Origin: Actinomycetaceae bacterium MB13-C1-2
GTDB taxonomy: Bacteria; Actinomycetota; Actinomycetes; Actinomycetales; Actinomycetaceae
NCBI GenBank assembly: GCA_035621235.1
Contig: CP141731.1
Span: 434,001 to 498,000, forward strand
DNA: 64,000 nucleotides
Direction: 5' to 3'
The position numbers and the translations under genes were made by a program. The notes beneath the pieces are model-generated. The model searched no databases, was not told where the DNA came from, and saw only the letters and a program-made list of their open reading frames with translations. Below, piece by piece: positions 44,895 to 54,846 of this stretch (its first letter is position 1; the number at the start of each line of letters is the position of its first letter).

Positions 44895-45617
44895 ATGAGT
44901 GCTCTAAGAGACATCGTTGACTCAAGTAGCCGGATCGTTTTCTTCGGTGGAGCGGGGGTTTCCACTGAGTCGGGAATCCCCGACTTTCGTTCAGCCGGAG
45001 GTCTCTACAACAGCGCTTCAGGTGGCAGTTATGCGCCCGAAGAAATGCTTAGCCGTAGCTTCTTTAACACACATACCGAAGAGTTCTTCGACTACTACCG
45101 AACTAGCCTGATTCACCCAAACGCTAAACCTAACCAGGCGCACCTCGGCCTCGCATCTCTTGAGCGCAAGGGAAAGCTCTCCTCTGTCATCACTCAGAAC
45201 ATCGATGGACTACACAGCATGGCTGGATCCAAGCGCGTCCTCGAACTCCATGGCAGCATCTACCGCAATAACTGTATGGATTGCGGCGCACCGTACGGAC
45301 TCGAGAAAGTCCTGGATTCGACCGGTGTTCCCCTTTGTGATTCGTGCGGAGGGGTCATCAAACCCGATGTTGTTTTGTACAAGGAGGCACTCGATTCGGG
45401 AGTAATGGACCAGGCAATCGAAGAACTCTCCCAGGCAGACACACTAATCGTCGGAGGAACCTCGCTTGCCGTCTATCCTGCTGCCGGACTTATCCGTGTC
45501 TTTCAGGGGGATGATCTAGTCCTTATCAACCGTGACTCCACACCATATGACGCCATGGCCACCCTGGTCATCCACAATCCGATCGGAGAGACCCTAGCGG
45601 AGTTCATCGACGACTGA
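44895..45617 (+). CDS. cobB: NAD-dependent protein deacylase (sirtuin)
   Basis: 240 residues. NAD-binding motifs are G-A-G-V-S-T-E-S-G-I-P-D-F-R and T-Q-N-I-D-G-L-H. The catalytic His is in E-L-H-G-S. Zinc cysteines come as C-M-D-C and C-D-S-C. It removes acetyl or longer acyl groups from lysines using NAD. GGAGG precedes the ATG. It follows the ClbS-like gene by one base and is convergent with the peptidase at 45633. Confidence 0.92.
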   Translation: MSALRDIVDSSSRIVFFGGAGVSTESGIPDFRSAGGLYNSASGGSYAPEEMLSRSFFNTHTEEFFDYYRTSLIHPNAKPNQAHLGLASLERKGKLSSVITQNIDGLHSMAGSKRVLELHGSIYRNNCMDCGAPYGLEKVLDSTGVPLCDSCGGVIKPDVVLYKEALDSGVMDQAIEELSQADTLIVGGTSLAVYPAAGLIRVFQGDDLVLINRDSTPYDAMATLVIHNPIGETLAEFIDD

Positions 45618-45632
45618 GAACGATAAACGTCC

Positions 45633-46940
45633 TCAGTCCCTCACCATCTCGTATAGGTGGGCGAAGACTTCCTTCCCGTTCGCACGCAAACCATCGTGCT
45701 GCATCTCATTCGTTACCCAGGTGCGAGCGTTCGGCATAATCGCCGCCGTCTGCTCAGACAGAACCCGCGGCACGTAGATATCGCTGTGGTAGACCAGGGC
45801 CGCGAGCGGCACATCAGAGGCAGCCAACGCGCCAACGTCGTATGTTCTCGCCCACTGGGTTCTCTCAGCGAGCTTGTCGACAACGGGCATCAGTGCAGCG
45901 GTCGAGGGATCCTCGCCCACCAGCGCCCTGAATCCATGCTCTGCCGTTAGGTACCAGGGCGAAGACACATCAAGCGGATCCGCGTCCAAACTAAACCCGT
46001 CGTACTCTGCCGCCAAACGCTCCGCCGACCACCGCGTTCCGCTTCCCGTGGCATCGAACGTAGTCTGCCCATATATCGCCTCTTGCAGCACCCAGTACAA
46101 CGGACTCTCACCTTGGGAAAGCTCGGCCCCAATCTTGTGAAGGAACCGCGAAGTCAGCCTACGCTCACCCTCGCGCATCTCGAACGGCCCCTCCCACAGA
46201 TAGTGCAATGAGTCGAACGACATCGCGCCACCAAGACTGAGTCCAACCGACCTCATCCTCGTTGGGGTCAGCCTCTCCCCGGTCGGGAGCAGTTCTTCTT
46301 GATCCAACAGATGTGCGGCAATCTCCCTAATTGTTCGCTGGTCCTCGGAGTAACGATGAAAGTACTGATCGTTCCGTTTCGCAGTCAATGGATACGTCAG
46401 CCGGTAGATATCGTCTATTGACCCCATACCCACTAGGCCGCCGGTAACGTACGACTCGGTCACCGCCTCCGGGTACTGCGACAAATAACCTAGGGTGAGG
46501 AACCCACCATACGACTGCCCCAGCGTTGACCAACTCTTGCCATCGTTCAACTCGGCGCGGAACGCTTCTGCATCCGCCAGTATCTGGTTCTGTAGAAACA
46601 TCGTGAGGAACAGTTCCGGGTCCTCCTCTGCAAGGATCACCTCCGTTGAAAGCGGCGTTGACTGCCCCGTCCCCCGCTGATCAAGAAGCAGAACCCGATA
46701 GTTCTTCAGGGCCTCACCCGTCCAACCATCACGAAAGTCCCCGACCCGGGGACCGGCTCCACCCGGGCCGCCCTGGAGGAAAATCAGCACCGGCTTATCT
46801 GCGCCGCCCGGCGCGATAATCTCGCGAGCGAACACCTCGATCTCTCGACCTTCGTAGTGCTTCCCGGTCGGGTCGAGAGGAACCATCATTCGATGTTCGT
46901 GAACCTGACATGAGTGCTGAATATAAGAGGTAGTTCGCAT
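45633..46940 (-). CDS. Proline iminopeptidase-like alpha/beta hydrolase
   Basis: 435 residues from the ATG at 46940. The oxyanion motif is G-G-P-G-G-A-G-P-R and the nucleophile lies in G-Q-S-Y-G-G-F. L-L-D-Q-R-G-T-G-Q-S matches the S33 family of proline iminopeptidases, and a late His comes in M-Q-H-D-G-L. No signal peptide is seen, so it acts in the cytoplasm on N-terminal prolines or similar residues. Its start lies 73 bases from the divergent methyltransferase pseudogene. Confidence 0.9.
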   Translation of the reverse strand: MRTTSYIQHSCQVHEHRMMVPLDPTGKHYEGREIEVFAREIIAPGGADKPVLIFLQGGPGGAGPRVGDFRDGWTGEALKNYRVLLLDQRGTGQSTPLSTEVILAEEDPELFLTMFLQNQILADAEAFRAELNDGKSWSTLGQSYGGFLTLGYLSQYPEAVTESYVTGGLVGMGSIDDIYRLTYPLTAKRNDQYFHRYSEDQRTIREIAAHLLDQEELLPTGERLTPTRMRSVGLSLGGAMSFDSLHYLWEGPFEMREGERRLTSRFLHKIGAELSQGESPLYWVLQEAIYGQTTFDATGSGTRWSAERLAAEYDGFSLDADPLDVSSPWYLTAEHGFRALVGEDPSTAALMPVVDKLAERTQWARTYDVGALAASDVPLAALVYHSDIYVPRVLSEQTAAIMPNARTWVTNEMQHDGLRANGKEVFAHLYEMVRD

Positions 46941-47012
46941 CCCCCAATTAGACCAGTCCCGAGACGACTGTGCTTTCACGACCAGCGGTAGACACCACCG
47001 TAAACTCAATGC

Positions 47013-48846
47013 ATGCCCGAACACTCCCCTTATGAACCAGCCCCGACGCTATCTCTCGACGCCGACCTGATTGGCCGATTGCGCGATGATCTATCCACTG
47101 CAAACTGGACTGTCGAGGTCGCAGACTCATTCCTGTCACCAATGGCACGAGCCGCCCTGGAGCGAGATCAGCTTGTTCCCGCGAGCACTGAGCTACAAGG
47201 CATTACGAATCCCGCAGCAACCCTAACCAAGCTATTCATCCTCGCCGAGGAAACGAACGCGGACGAGGTCGCACACGCTTTTCCGTCACTCACCATTGCG
47301 GGCGCTGTCGAACTGGGTCTGGTTCGGCCGGTAGGGCCGGACCCCGGCTCCTCGGCGCAACCTGCCGCAGAAGCCTCCGGCCCAACACTAGACAAGACCG
47401 GTTCCGTTTCAGAGGGCGCGCCCGCAGCCGGAGCGCTCACCACTGTTCGCGCAGTTATGGATCTTCGCCCCCCACGCGGCTCGGTTGCCCGATGTTCACG
47501 GGCTCACCGAGCGCCACTGGTGGGTAGTCTCTGACCTTTCCCAAGCACAAACCGGCAGACCCCCGAGGGCGGACTATGTACTGGGTATTGCCTCGGCCTC
47601 AACCAATCTTCTGCGACTGACAATGCGTGATCATGTCGACTCGGCGCTGGACCTGGGTTGTGGCTGTGGGATCTTGGCTCTGTACCTGAGCACACACTCC
47701 GAGCGAGTTGTTGCAACGGACATTTCCGAACGAGCCTGCAACGTCACGCGATTCAACTCAATTCTCAACGACGCTGGAATCGATGTTCGTTGTGGTTCGC
47801 TCTTCGAGCCGGTGAAAGGTTAGAAGTTTGATCTCATCACCTCGAACCCGCCCTTCGTCATCACTCCAGAGGCAGTGCGGGCAAATGTGAACCTTGAGTA
47901 TCGTGATGGCGGGATGGAGCGCGACAGCCTGATTCCCCTTGTTATCAAGCAATCAGTCGATCATCTGAACTCCGGTGGCGTCCTTCAGATGTTGGCGAAC
48001 TGGGAGGTCGCGAGTGAGGAGGAGACCTGGGCTCTACGTCCAACCAGGTGGATCGAGGAAGCATCTGAGCCACTGGTTAAGAAGGGGTTTTCGGTCAACG
48101 CTTGGCTGGTCCAGCGGGATTTGGTCGATGTCTCACAGTACGCGCAGTGGTGGATCAAAGATGCGAAGGGCGAACAGATCGATCACGAAGAGTGGGACAA
48201 GGAGTACCGTGAGTGGCTCCAAGATTTCGTCAAGGCCGGAACTAAGTACGTAGGCTTGGGCTCTATTGCAATTCGAATCGACGCTGGCGACGGCCAAAAG
48301 CCCGACCAAGTAGGCGCGTCAGTCGGTTCCAACCGCAGAACCAGCTCCCACACCGAGCTTGATCACTCCGGTGGAATCAGAAACCCCTTCGTTCACAACA
48401 TCTCTGATGAGCAGCACTCGGACGAGGGGGAATCTTTTCCCGCCACGGCACGACTCGACTTGGTTGCCGAGTATCTTCCCGAGGGCCCACCAGCAGACGG
48501 GATCGCGGTACGGACTGCGCTCGACAACCTCACGGTTCCGGGGAACTGGGAGGATATGCCCCTCATCCGCGCCGAAGACGTGCGGGAAGTACGGTACTTT
48601 ATCCCTGGTTCGACGGACCCCGAACTGGTGCGGATTACCCAGGGACGCCCTGGCGGACGTGATCGGACCGTCTCTTCACCAGTAGCCGCTCTGATCGGCG
48701 TGTCTGACGGGGAGTTAACCCCCGCACAGGTCATGCCAGCGATCGCGATGCTGCTCGACAGAGAAGAAAGTACCGTGCGCAACGAGATTGAGGTGGCCCT
48801 GCCCGAGCTGCTCAGATCAGGTGTTCTCCACACCCCGTCGAAGTGA
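47013..48846 (+). pseudogene. Broken class I SAM-dependent methyltransferase gene (HemK/PrmA-like with N- and C-terminal domains)
   Basis: Three segments in order make one protein of about 600 residues. The first (47013 to about 47470) has the N-terminal helical domain ending near V-R-A-V-M-D-L-R-P. The reading frame then changes in a run of six C (47468-47473). The second runs over H-W-W-V-V-S-D-L-S and the SAM motif A-L-D-L-G-C-G-C-G-I-L-A-L to a TAG at 47821-47823. The third continues in that frame with K-F-D-L-I-T-S-N-P-P-F and the C-terminal domain to 48846. Two separate lesions argue for a true pseudogene. The S-N-P-P-F motif means the intact protein methylated a nitrogen such as a Gln, Asn or rRNA base. 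Confidence 0.82.
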
Positions 48847-48946
48847 GACTCTGATCAAAGCGACCCCGGTTGCTCGCACGCCTAACGGCGAGATTGCGAC
48901 TTCACAGAGGAACCCCGAGTCCGGTGTTCTCCGAACCCCGTCGAAG
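48820..48946. repeat. Duplicated 24-bp segment at the pseudogene's end
   Basis: The bases 48820-48843 (GGTGTTCTCC...CCCCGTCGAAG) recur at 48923-48946 with two changes. The first copy codes for the last residues of the methyltransferase frame; the second is noncoding. Confidence 0.6.
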
Positions 48947-49157
48947 AGCTAAGCACCCCCCCGTAAAACCCTCGGCTGGAAAACCCGCAGAAGGAATGAT
49001 CGAACTAATCAACATCAACTGACCACAAGCGTTGCAACCACCCATAGAACTCGTGCACCCCATTCAAGCGGAAGCTCTACCGGGGTGGGCGCGGCAGACC
49101 AATTGCCCTGCTCATCCCCGCACCACGTAGAGTGGAAGAAGTAAAGATGGGAGCAGA
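48847..49157. other. Intergenic stretch before the HAD gene
   Basis: Apart from the duplicated 24-mer I see no gene. It should contain the promoter of the HAD phosphatase, whose ATG has GGGAGCAG upstream. Confidence 0.45.
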
Positions 49158-49958
49158 ATGAAGGACATCCGCCTTGTTGCAACGGACTTGGATCGGACAC
49201 TTGTAACCTCATCCGGAGGTCTTCCTCCCGACCTGGACAGCTATATCTCGCGCCTCACCGACGCTGGCATTGTCTTCGTTCCGGCGAGTGGCCGCCCCCG
49301 AGCCACCCTGCGAACAATGTTCCCGAGTGCCGGCCGAAGCGTCGGTTACATCTCTGACAACGGCGCTGTGGTCGGACTGGGTGACGAAATCCTTGATACT
49401 AGCGCTTTTCCTCCCGGCGTTCACCTTGAGATGGCGGAATCTGTACGTGAAGAGGGAGCAGGAATCCCGGCTCTGAGCACGCTCGACGGATCGTTTACCC
49501 TAGAACGGTTTGATGCGCACGAGGCCATGCTGCGTCAGTTCTTCTATGATCTCCGGCTGGTCCCGAGCCTCAGAGATGTGACGGCAACCTCGGTTAAGTT
49601 CTCTGTTTGCTACCCGGAAAGGGACAGCCGCGACCACTACGACTACATAAACGGTCTTTGGGGCGATGACTATTCAGTGGCTATTGCCGGACCCGACTGG
49701 ATCGACATCACAAACCGCGGAGTCAACAAAGGCCATGGCCTAAAAGTGCTCGGTGAAAAATTGGGTATCAGCTCAGACCAGATGATGGCATTCGGCGACA
49801 CAGATAACGATTTTGCAATGATCAAGTACGCGGAGCACAGCTACGCCGTCGCCAACGCGGATGAACACATCAAGGAGGCGGCCGCGCACATGACACTCTC
49901 AAACGACGAGCATGGCGTGACTGCGACCTTAGACCAGCTTCTAGCGGCCGTCGAATAG
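49158..49958 (+). CDS. Cof-type HAD-superfamily phosphatase
   Basis: 266 residues. HAD motif I is A-T-D-L-D-R-T-L (Asp10 nucleophile, Asp12). Motif II has S-G-R-P, and motif III/IV has K near 206 and G-D-T-D-N-D. The large C2 cap between them is typical of Cof/YidA proteins, which dephosphorylate sugar phosphates or flavin/pyridoxal precursors. Alone on its strand, convergent with argD. Confidence 0.92.
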   Translation: MKDIRLVATDLDRTLVTSSGGLPPDLDSYISRLTDAGIVFVPASGRPRATLRTMFPSAGRSVGYISDNGAVVGLGDEILDTSAFPPGVHLEMAESVREEGAGIPALSTLDGSFTLERFDAHEAMLRQFFYDLRLVPSLRDVTATSVKFSVCYPERDSRDHYDYINGLWGDDYSVAIAGPDWIDITNRGVNKGHGLKVLGEKLGISSDQMMAFGDTDNDFAMIKYAEHSYAVANADEHIKEAAAHMTLSNDEHGVTATLDQLLAAVE

Positions 49959-50080
49959 CTCACGTAGAGCTCAGCACTGGAGTTGTTGCGCCGCCAGCTA
50001 AGTGGGATAACCCGGAACTCGGACCGCTCCTAGGTTCGCACGCATTTCCCGTGCGTAAATGGGTGGGTGGTCCAACTTGC

Positions 50081-50103
50081 GGCAACGCAACACAGAAGTT
50101 GCC
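50081..50103 (+). terminator. Possible terminator between convergent genes
   Basis: GGCAAC and GTTGCC (six bases each) flank an 11-base loop and are followed by AGTTTT. It is about 120 bases past the HAD stop. Confidence 0.4.
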
Positions 50104-50148
50104 AGTTTTCGCGCCTTGCCGGCCCCAGCCAAGGTGCACAAGATGTTT

Positions 50149-51402
50149 TTACCCCAAACAGCGACTCATGTAGTCAACGAAGGGCGTTAGTTCCTCTTTG
50201 GTAATAACCAGGGGCGGCGCGACACGGATCGTTGTTGCATTCGGCGCGTTGACAATGAAACCGGCATCGAGCAGTTCGCGTTGAAGCGTTGGCGCGTCTA
50301 AGACCTCGATTCCCAGTAGTAGCCCCTCCCCCCGAACCACGTACCCGGCTGTCTCAAGCTGGCGTCGCAGCCAGTTTCCTGTTTCTACGACGGGTACGAG
50401 GAGCTTTTCAACCTCGTTCAATGTCGCCAACGAGGCCGCACTCCCGACCGGGTTACCCGCGAAGGTCGAGCCGTGACTACCGGGGTTGAAAATCGCGCCG
50501 GCCGCACCAACCCCGATACATGCACCAATAGGGAATCCTCCGCCGAACCCTTTGGCAAGAGTCACTACATCGGCCTGCACTCCCTGCGACGCAAGCCAAC
50601 GTCCCGTGCGACCGATGCCCGTCTGAACCTCATCTACGACCAGGAGCGCATCGTGCTTGTTACACAGACCGCGGATTGTCTGGAGTATTCCGTCCGGAAG
50701 AGGGACGACGCCTGCCTCTCCCTGAATTGGCTCGACGAAGATCCCGGCAACGTCATCGTCGAAGGCCTCGGATAGCGCTTCAGCGGTAGGTTCCACAAAC
50801 TGTACGTTGCCCGGCAACGGTTCAAAGGGTTCACGGATCGTAGGCTTCTCGGTGACAGACAGAGCCCCCATGGTCCGCCCGTGGAATGAGTGAGTCAGCG
50901 CAAGCACCCGACCGCCCGGCTTGTGGAGTCGGGTCAGCTTGAGCGCCGCCTCGTTCGCCTCGGTGCCGGAGTTGGTCAGGAAAACCTTGATTGGATCCTC
51001 GTACCCGGACTCGGCAAAGATCTGCTGTAGTTTCTCCCCGAGCGCCACTTGTGCGGGACTGGTGAAGAAGTTAGAAATATGGCCAAGTTCGGAGGCCTGT
51101 TTGGTCACCGCATCGACTATTGCGGGGTGAGCCTGGCCAAGAGCATTGACGGCAATGCCCGCCAAGAGATCCATGTATTTCTTCCCACTGTCGTCCCAGA
51201 CGTAGACACCTTCGCCTTTGACGAGCGCTAGCTGCGGTGGCCCAAAGGTATTCATGAAATTGTCGGTGTAGCGAGAACTCAGCGACCTCTGAAACTCAGC
51301 TGGTCGGGGCCCCGCAAACGCAGATGGAAGCGAGGCTGAGGGGTCGGACGCAACCGTACCGTCCTGCACTTCGACGGGCAAAGCTTCCGATGAAGCACTC
51401 AT
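50149..51402 (-). CDS. argD: Acetylornithine aminotransferase
   Basis: 417 residues. The PLP lysine lies in [13 protein letters not shown]. The substrate and PLP-phosphate motifs are [10 protein letters not shown] and [11 protein letters not shown]. It transfers an amino group from glutamate to N-acetylglutamate semialdehyde in arginine synthesis. The first 30 residues are an extension. It overlaps argB by four bases and is the last gene of the operon. Confidence 0.95.
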   Translation of the reverse strand: MSASSEALPVEVQDGTVASDPSASLPSAFAGPRPAEFQRSLSSRYTDNFMNTFGPPQLALVKGEGVYVWDDSGKKYMDLLAGIAVNALGQAHPAIVDAVTKQASELGHISNFFTSPAQVALGEKLQQIFAESGYEDPIKVFLTNSGTEANEAALKLTRLHKPGGRVLALTHSFHGRTMGALSVTEKPTIREPFEPLPGNVQFVEPTAEALSEAFDDDVAGIFVEPIQGEAGVVPLPDGILQTIRGLCNKHDALLVVDEVQTGIGRTGRWLASQGVQADVVTLAKGFGGGFPIGACIGVGAAGAIFNPGSHGSTFAGNPVGSAASLATLNEVEKLLVPVVETGNWLRRQLETAGYVVRGEGLLLGIEVLDAPTLQRELLDAGFIVNAPNATTIRVAPPLVITKEELTPFVDYMSRCLG

Positions 51403-52316
51403 TCCGCGCCCTCCGGGGACTGAAGGGTCACCTGGGTTCCAATACCAGCGTCAGTGAAAACCTCTAGAAGCATCGAATGTGCCATTCGGCCATCGATAAC
51501 ATGAGCATGATCAACCCCCTGGTCGACCGCGCGGAGAGCAGCCTCCATCTTAGGAGCCATTCCTGAATCAAGAGTTGGGAGGATGGCGCGTAAATCTTCT
51601 GCACCGATCATGTCCACCAACGAGGACTTATCTGGCCAGTTTCGGTACAGGCCCTCAACGTCAGTCAGCATGATTAGTTTCTTGGCACCAAGCGCGACTG
51701 CAATCGCACTCGCTGCTGTGTCAGCGTTGACGTTTAGAACCTCACGTGGAGACTCGATGTCAACCGCAACGGTCGAAACCACAGGAATTCGACCGGCATC
51801 AAGCAAATCGGTAACCGCCTCGGGATTGACTTTTCGAACGTCCCCCACGTGACCCACGGCAATGGTCTCACCGTTAACAATTGCGGTGCGGCGTCTCGCG
51901 AGCAGCAATCCAGCGTCCTCGCCTGAAAGCCCGACCGCGTAGGGAGCTTTCTCGTTGATAAGAGAGACCAGTTCACGCTGTACCTGACCCGTTAGCACCA
52001 TTCGGACCACGTCCATCGTCTGTTTCGTGGTCACCCTCAGTCCGCCGAGGAACTCAGGCTCAATATCCAGACGGTGCAGCATCGTGTTGATTTGGGGACC
52101 GCCACCGTGAACCACGACCACACGAATGCCCATGTGGCGCATGAAGACGACGTCTTGAGCAAAAGCAACCTTGAGTTCCTCGGACACCATCGCATTGCCG
52201 CCGTACTTGATGACGAAGGTCTCCCCTGAGAACTCCCGGATCCAGGGCAACGCCTCAATCAGTACCTCAGCTTTTTGCTGCGCCCGCTGCAGACGCATGA
52301 GGATGTTGTCGTTCAC
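51399..52316 (-). CDS. argB: Acetylglutamate kinase
   Basis: 305 residues. Amino-acid-kinase motifs are V-I-K-Y-G-G-N-A-M near 37, [10 protein letters not shown] near 72 and the [12 protein letters not shown] segment. The N-terminal helix ([10 protein letters not shown]) is of the kind seen in arginine-inhibited hexameric enzymes, so feedback control is likely. It phosphorylates N-acetylglutamate. It overlaps both neighbours by four bases. Confidence 0.96.
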   Translation of the reverse strand: MNDNILMRLQRAQQKAEVLIEALPWIREFSGETFVIKYGGNAMVSEELKVAFAQDVVFMRHMGIRVVVVHGGGPQINTMLHRLDIEPEFLGGLRVTTKQTMDVVRMVLTGQVQRELVSLINEKAPYAVGLSGEDAGLLLARRRTAIVNGETIAVGHVGDVRKVNPEAVTDLLDAGRIPVVSTVAVDIESPREVLNVNADTAASAIAVALGAKKLIMLTDVEGLYRNWPDKSSLVDMIGAEDLRAILPTLDSGMAPKMEAALRAVDQGVDHAHVIDGRMAHSMLLEVFTDAGIGTQVTLQSPEGAE

Positions 52317-53473
52317 GAGGAATACGCCGAGTTCTCCTCGACGTACGCATACGTGAGGTCATTGGTTAGGACGCGGACGAACTCGTCGCCCGCCTTGAGA
52401 TCAATGCCGATTGTGACCAGGCGCGGGGTCATATCCACCAGTTCTCGCGGATCACCGACACCGCCGTTTCTGCAGACCGCTACTCCGTTTATCGTGACAT
52501 CCACCTTATCGGCGTCATACGGCGCAATATCCTCGGGCACGGTTCCGAGCGAGGAGAGGACTCGCCCCCAGTTCGGGTCGTTCCCGAACACGGCGCACTT
52601 GAGCAGGTTAGAACGGGCGACAGAACGGGCCACTGCGAGGCCGGCCTCCTGCGACGATGCCCCGCTCACCTCAACTGAGATATCGTGCGAGGAGCCCTCA
52701 CCGTCGCCAATCAACTGCACCGCCAAGTCCTGCGAAACGCGAGTCAACTTGGCTGTAAAGTCTTCAAGGTCGGGAGCGACGCCCGAGGCTCCAGATGCCA
52801 TCAGGATGACCGTGTCATTTGTCGACATGCAACCATCGGAGTCGATCCGGTTGAAGGACTGGTCCATCGCGCTGGTCAGCGCAGCCTCTGCCTCGTCTCC
52901 GCTCAGCGAGGCATCCGTGGTTATCACAACAAGCATCGTGGCTAGCTGAGGGGCAAGCATTCCCGCACCCTTAGCCATGCCGCCGATCGAATACTCTCCC
53001 GATTCACCGGCGGTTTTCACGACCTTGTCGGTGGTCATAATAGCCTCGGCCGCATTGTCCCCGCCATCAGCACTTAGCTCATTGAACCCGTCCTCGATCC
53101 CCTTGCGGATCGCATCCATGTTCAGCAGCTCGCCAATCAGTCCAGTCGAGCAAACCGCAACGTCGCTCGCAGTGACCCCGAGCTTGGCGGCCGACAGGTT
53201 CGCGGTTTCCACGGTGTCGGCGTACCCGACCTCTCCCGTGCAGGCATTCGCTCCACCGGAGTTCAGGACCACCGCGCGCAACGTCCCGTCCGTGACTGCC
53301 TCGCGGGTCCACTTCACCGGGGCCGCAAACACGCGGTTCGAAGTTGTCACCGCCGCGGCCGTGAACTCCGGCCCTTCGTTTACGACAACCGCGAAATCAC
53401 GCCTACCGCTACGCATCTTCAGCCCACAGGCCACTCCCGATGCCCGGAAACCTTTCGGCAAAGTAACTGTCAC
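52313..53473 (-). CDS. argJ: Glutamate N-acetyltransferase / amino-acid acetyltransferase
   Basis: 386 residues. The self-cleavage site lies in [11 protein letters not shown], with Thr as the new N-terminal nucleophile. G-I-A-E-type and S-T-N-D-T segments follow. It recycles the acetyl group from N-acetylornithine to glutamate and may also use acetyl-CoA. Four-base overlaps with argC and argB. Confidence 0.95.
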   Translation of the reverse strand: MTVTLPKGFRASGVACGLKMRSGRRDFAVVVNEGPEFTAAAVTTSNRVFAAPVKWTREAVTDGTLRAVVLNSGGANACTGEVGYADTVETANLSAAKLGVTASDVAVCSTGLIGELLNMDAIRKGIEDGFNELSADGGDNAAEAIMTTDKVVKTAGESGEYSIGGMAKGAGMLAPQLATMLVVITTDASLSGDEAEAALTSAMDQSFNRIDSDGCMSTNDTVILMASGASGVAPDLEDFTAKLTRVSQDLAVQLIGDGEGSSHDISVEVSGASSQEAGLAVARSVARSNLLKCAVFGNDPNWGRVLSSLGTVPEDIAPYDADKVDVTINGVAVCRNGGVGDPRELVDMTPRLVTIGIDLKAGDEFVRVLTNDLTYAYVEENSAYSS

Positions 53474-54522
53474 GGCGCTACTCCATTCACGTTGAGCCCG
53501 AGTTCTTCGGGCAGACCGAGTGCAAGATTTAGAGACTGGATGGCGGCCCCCGCAGTGCCTTTCATCAGATTATCGATGGCGCAGATAGCGGTGATCCGCT
53601 GCTTGTCACGGTCCAGTGTGGCGTGAACGAGAGCGGTATTCGCCCCGGTCACCGATGCCGTTGCCGGGACATGGTCGACACTCAGGACGAACTTCTCGTT
53701 TGCGTAGGCATCCTCGTACGCGCCGACCACATCTTCTGCGGAGGTCCCAGGGACCACCGGAAGCGAAACCGTTGCCAGGATTCCCCGAGACACGGGGACG
53801 AGGACCGGCGTGAACGATAACGTCGTCACCGCGCCACCCGCTGCGCGGAGGTTCTGGGCGATCTCGGGAATGTGGCGGTGGGTTCCGCCGATTCCGTAAG
53901 GCAGAGTGCTACCAAACGCCTCAGATGCCATCAGGTGAGATTTCATGGCTTTGCCCGCACCGGAGTAGCCAACTGCAAGAACAGCGACAATTCCCTCGGG
54001 TAGTGCAATTCCTGCGGCAATTGCAGGCTGAGCCGCAAAAGTGACCGCCGAAGCGTTGCAACCAGGAGCCGCAATGTGCTTGCTCTGAGCGAGTATTTCG
54101 CGCTGGGTCGGACTTTCGGCACGCATGAGTTCAGGCATCCCATAGGCCCAGGGCTCGCTCTCGGAGCCACCATAGAAGGACTGCCAATCCTCTGCTGACT
54201 CCAAGCGGTGGTCGGCCCCGAGGTCAACGATTATGCAGTCGGGGTTGATAGCCTCGATCGCGGCAGTTACCTCAGCTGAGGTTCCGTGGGGGAGGCCCAG
54301 TACTGCAACGTCAGAATCCGCGAGCGCTGAAGGGTCGGTTTTCTGGACTTCACGGTCGGCCAGACCTCGCAGGTGCGGGTGGTATTGGCCGAGCGCGCCA
54401 CGGGAACTACCCGCGCAAAGCGCGCCAACCTCAAACTCGGGGTGGTCCGGCAAGAGCCGTAGGACTTCCCCGCCCGCATACCCCGTCGCTCCAGCAACGG
54501 ACACAGTCTTAGTCACCCGCAT
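53470..54522 (-). CDS. argC: N-acetyl-gamma-glutamyl-phosphate reductase
   Basis: 350 residues. The NADP motif is G-A-T-G-Y-A-G-G-E, the catalytic Cys lies in A-P-G-C-N-A-S-A, and a later His-containing segment G-T-H-R-H-I-P-E is also conserved. The ATG at 54522 lies within an inverted repeat. A GTG at 54516 is the other choice; with TATAGT seven bases before it, that transcript would be leaderless. First gene of argCJBD; argF, argR, argG and argH are not nearby. Confidence 0.95.
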   Translation of the reverse strand: MRVTKTVSVAGATGYAGGEVLRLLPDHPEFEVGALCAGSSRGALGQYHPHLRGLADREVQKTDPSALADSDVAVLGLPHGTSAEVTAAIEAINPDCIIVDLGADHRLESAEDWQSFYGGSESEPWAYGMPELMRAESPTQREILAQSKHIAAPGCNASAVTFAAQPAIAAGIALPEGIVAVLAVGYSGAGKAMKSHLMASEAFGSTLPYGIGGTHRHIPEIAQNLRAAGGAVTTLSFTPVLVPVSRGILATVSLPVVPGTSAEDVVGAYEDAYANEKFVLSVDHVPATASVTGANTALVHATLDRDKQRITAICAIDNLMKGTAGAAIQSLNLALGLPEELGLNVNGVAP

Positions 54523-54540
54523 AACTATACACAGTTACGC
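54519..54540. promoter_or_regulatory. Inverted repeat at the argC start, candidate ArgR operator
   Basis: GCATAACT and AGTTACGC, separated by six bases, pair with one mismatch. The repeat covers the argC ATG and a TATAGT element on the minus strand, so a protein bound there would block the promoter. ArgR is the obvious candidate, though the resemblance to the standard ARG box is loose. Confidence 0.5.
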
Positions 54541-54620
54541 ATAGTATCGACCGCCTGTTGAGACGCTCGTCGCTCACGATCGATTTGGGATGTGTGATGC
54601 TTGATGCGGAGGTGTTGGCT

Positions 54621-54846
54621 ATGAGGACGACGTTGACAATCGACGACGATGTTCTACGTGCTGCCAAGCAACTCGCGCGCGGAGGGGAGCTCAACTGGGG
54701 AAGTACTCTCACGCATGGCTCGTCGCGGGCTCATTGATTGACCTGTGGGTAGCAAGCGCAACGGTGTAACACTCCTTCCCGAGTCGAAGTCAGCCGTAGG
54801 AGCCACCCTTAAGGAAGTTAATGCACTCAGAGATGAGCTGATTTGA
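54621..54846 (+). pseudogene. Broken VapB-type antitoxin gene
   Basis: The start reads M-R-T-T-L-T-I-D-D-D-V-L-R-A-A-K-Q-L-A-R, typical of VapB. The original frame soon runs into nonsense and stops. A second frame resumes with G-E-V-L-S-R-M-A-R-R-G-L-I-D, meets a TGA at 54739-54741, then continues V-G-S-K-R-N-G-V-T-L-L-P to D-E-L-I at 54846. So there is a frameshift and an in-frame stop. The end overlaps the toxin start. Confidence 0.8.

Noticed and set aside
47466-47490. Programmed frameshift in the methyltransferase gene
   Set aside because: The C6 run alone could support slippage, but a separate in-frame TAG 350 bases later would still end the protein, so pseudogene is simpler.
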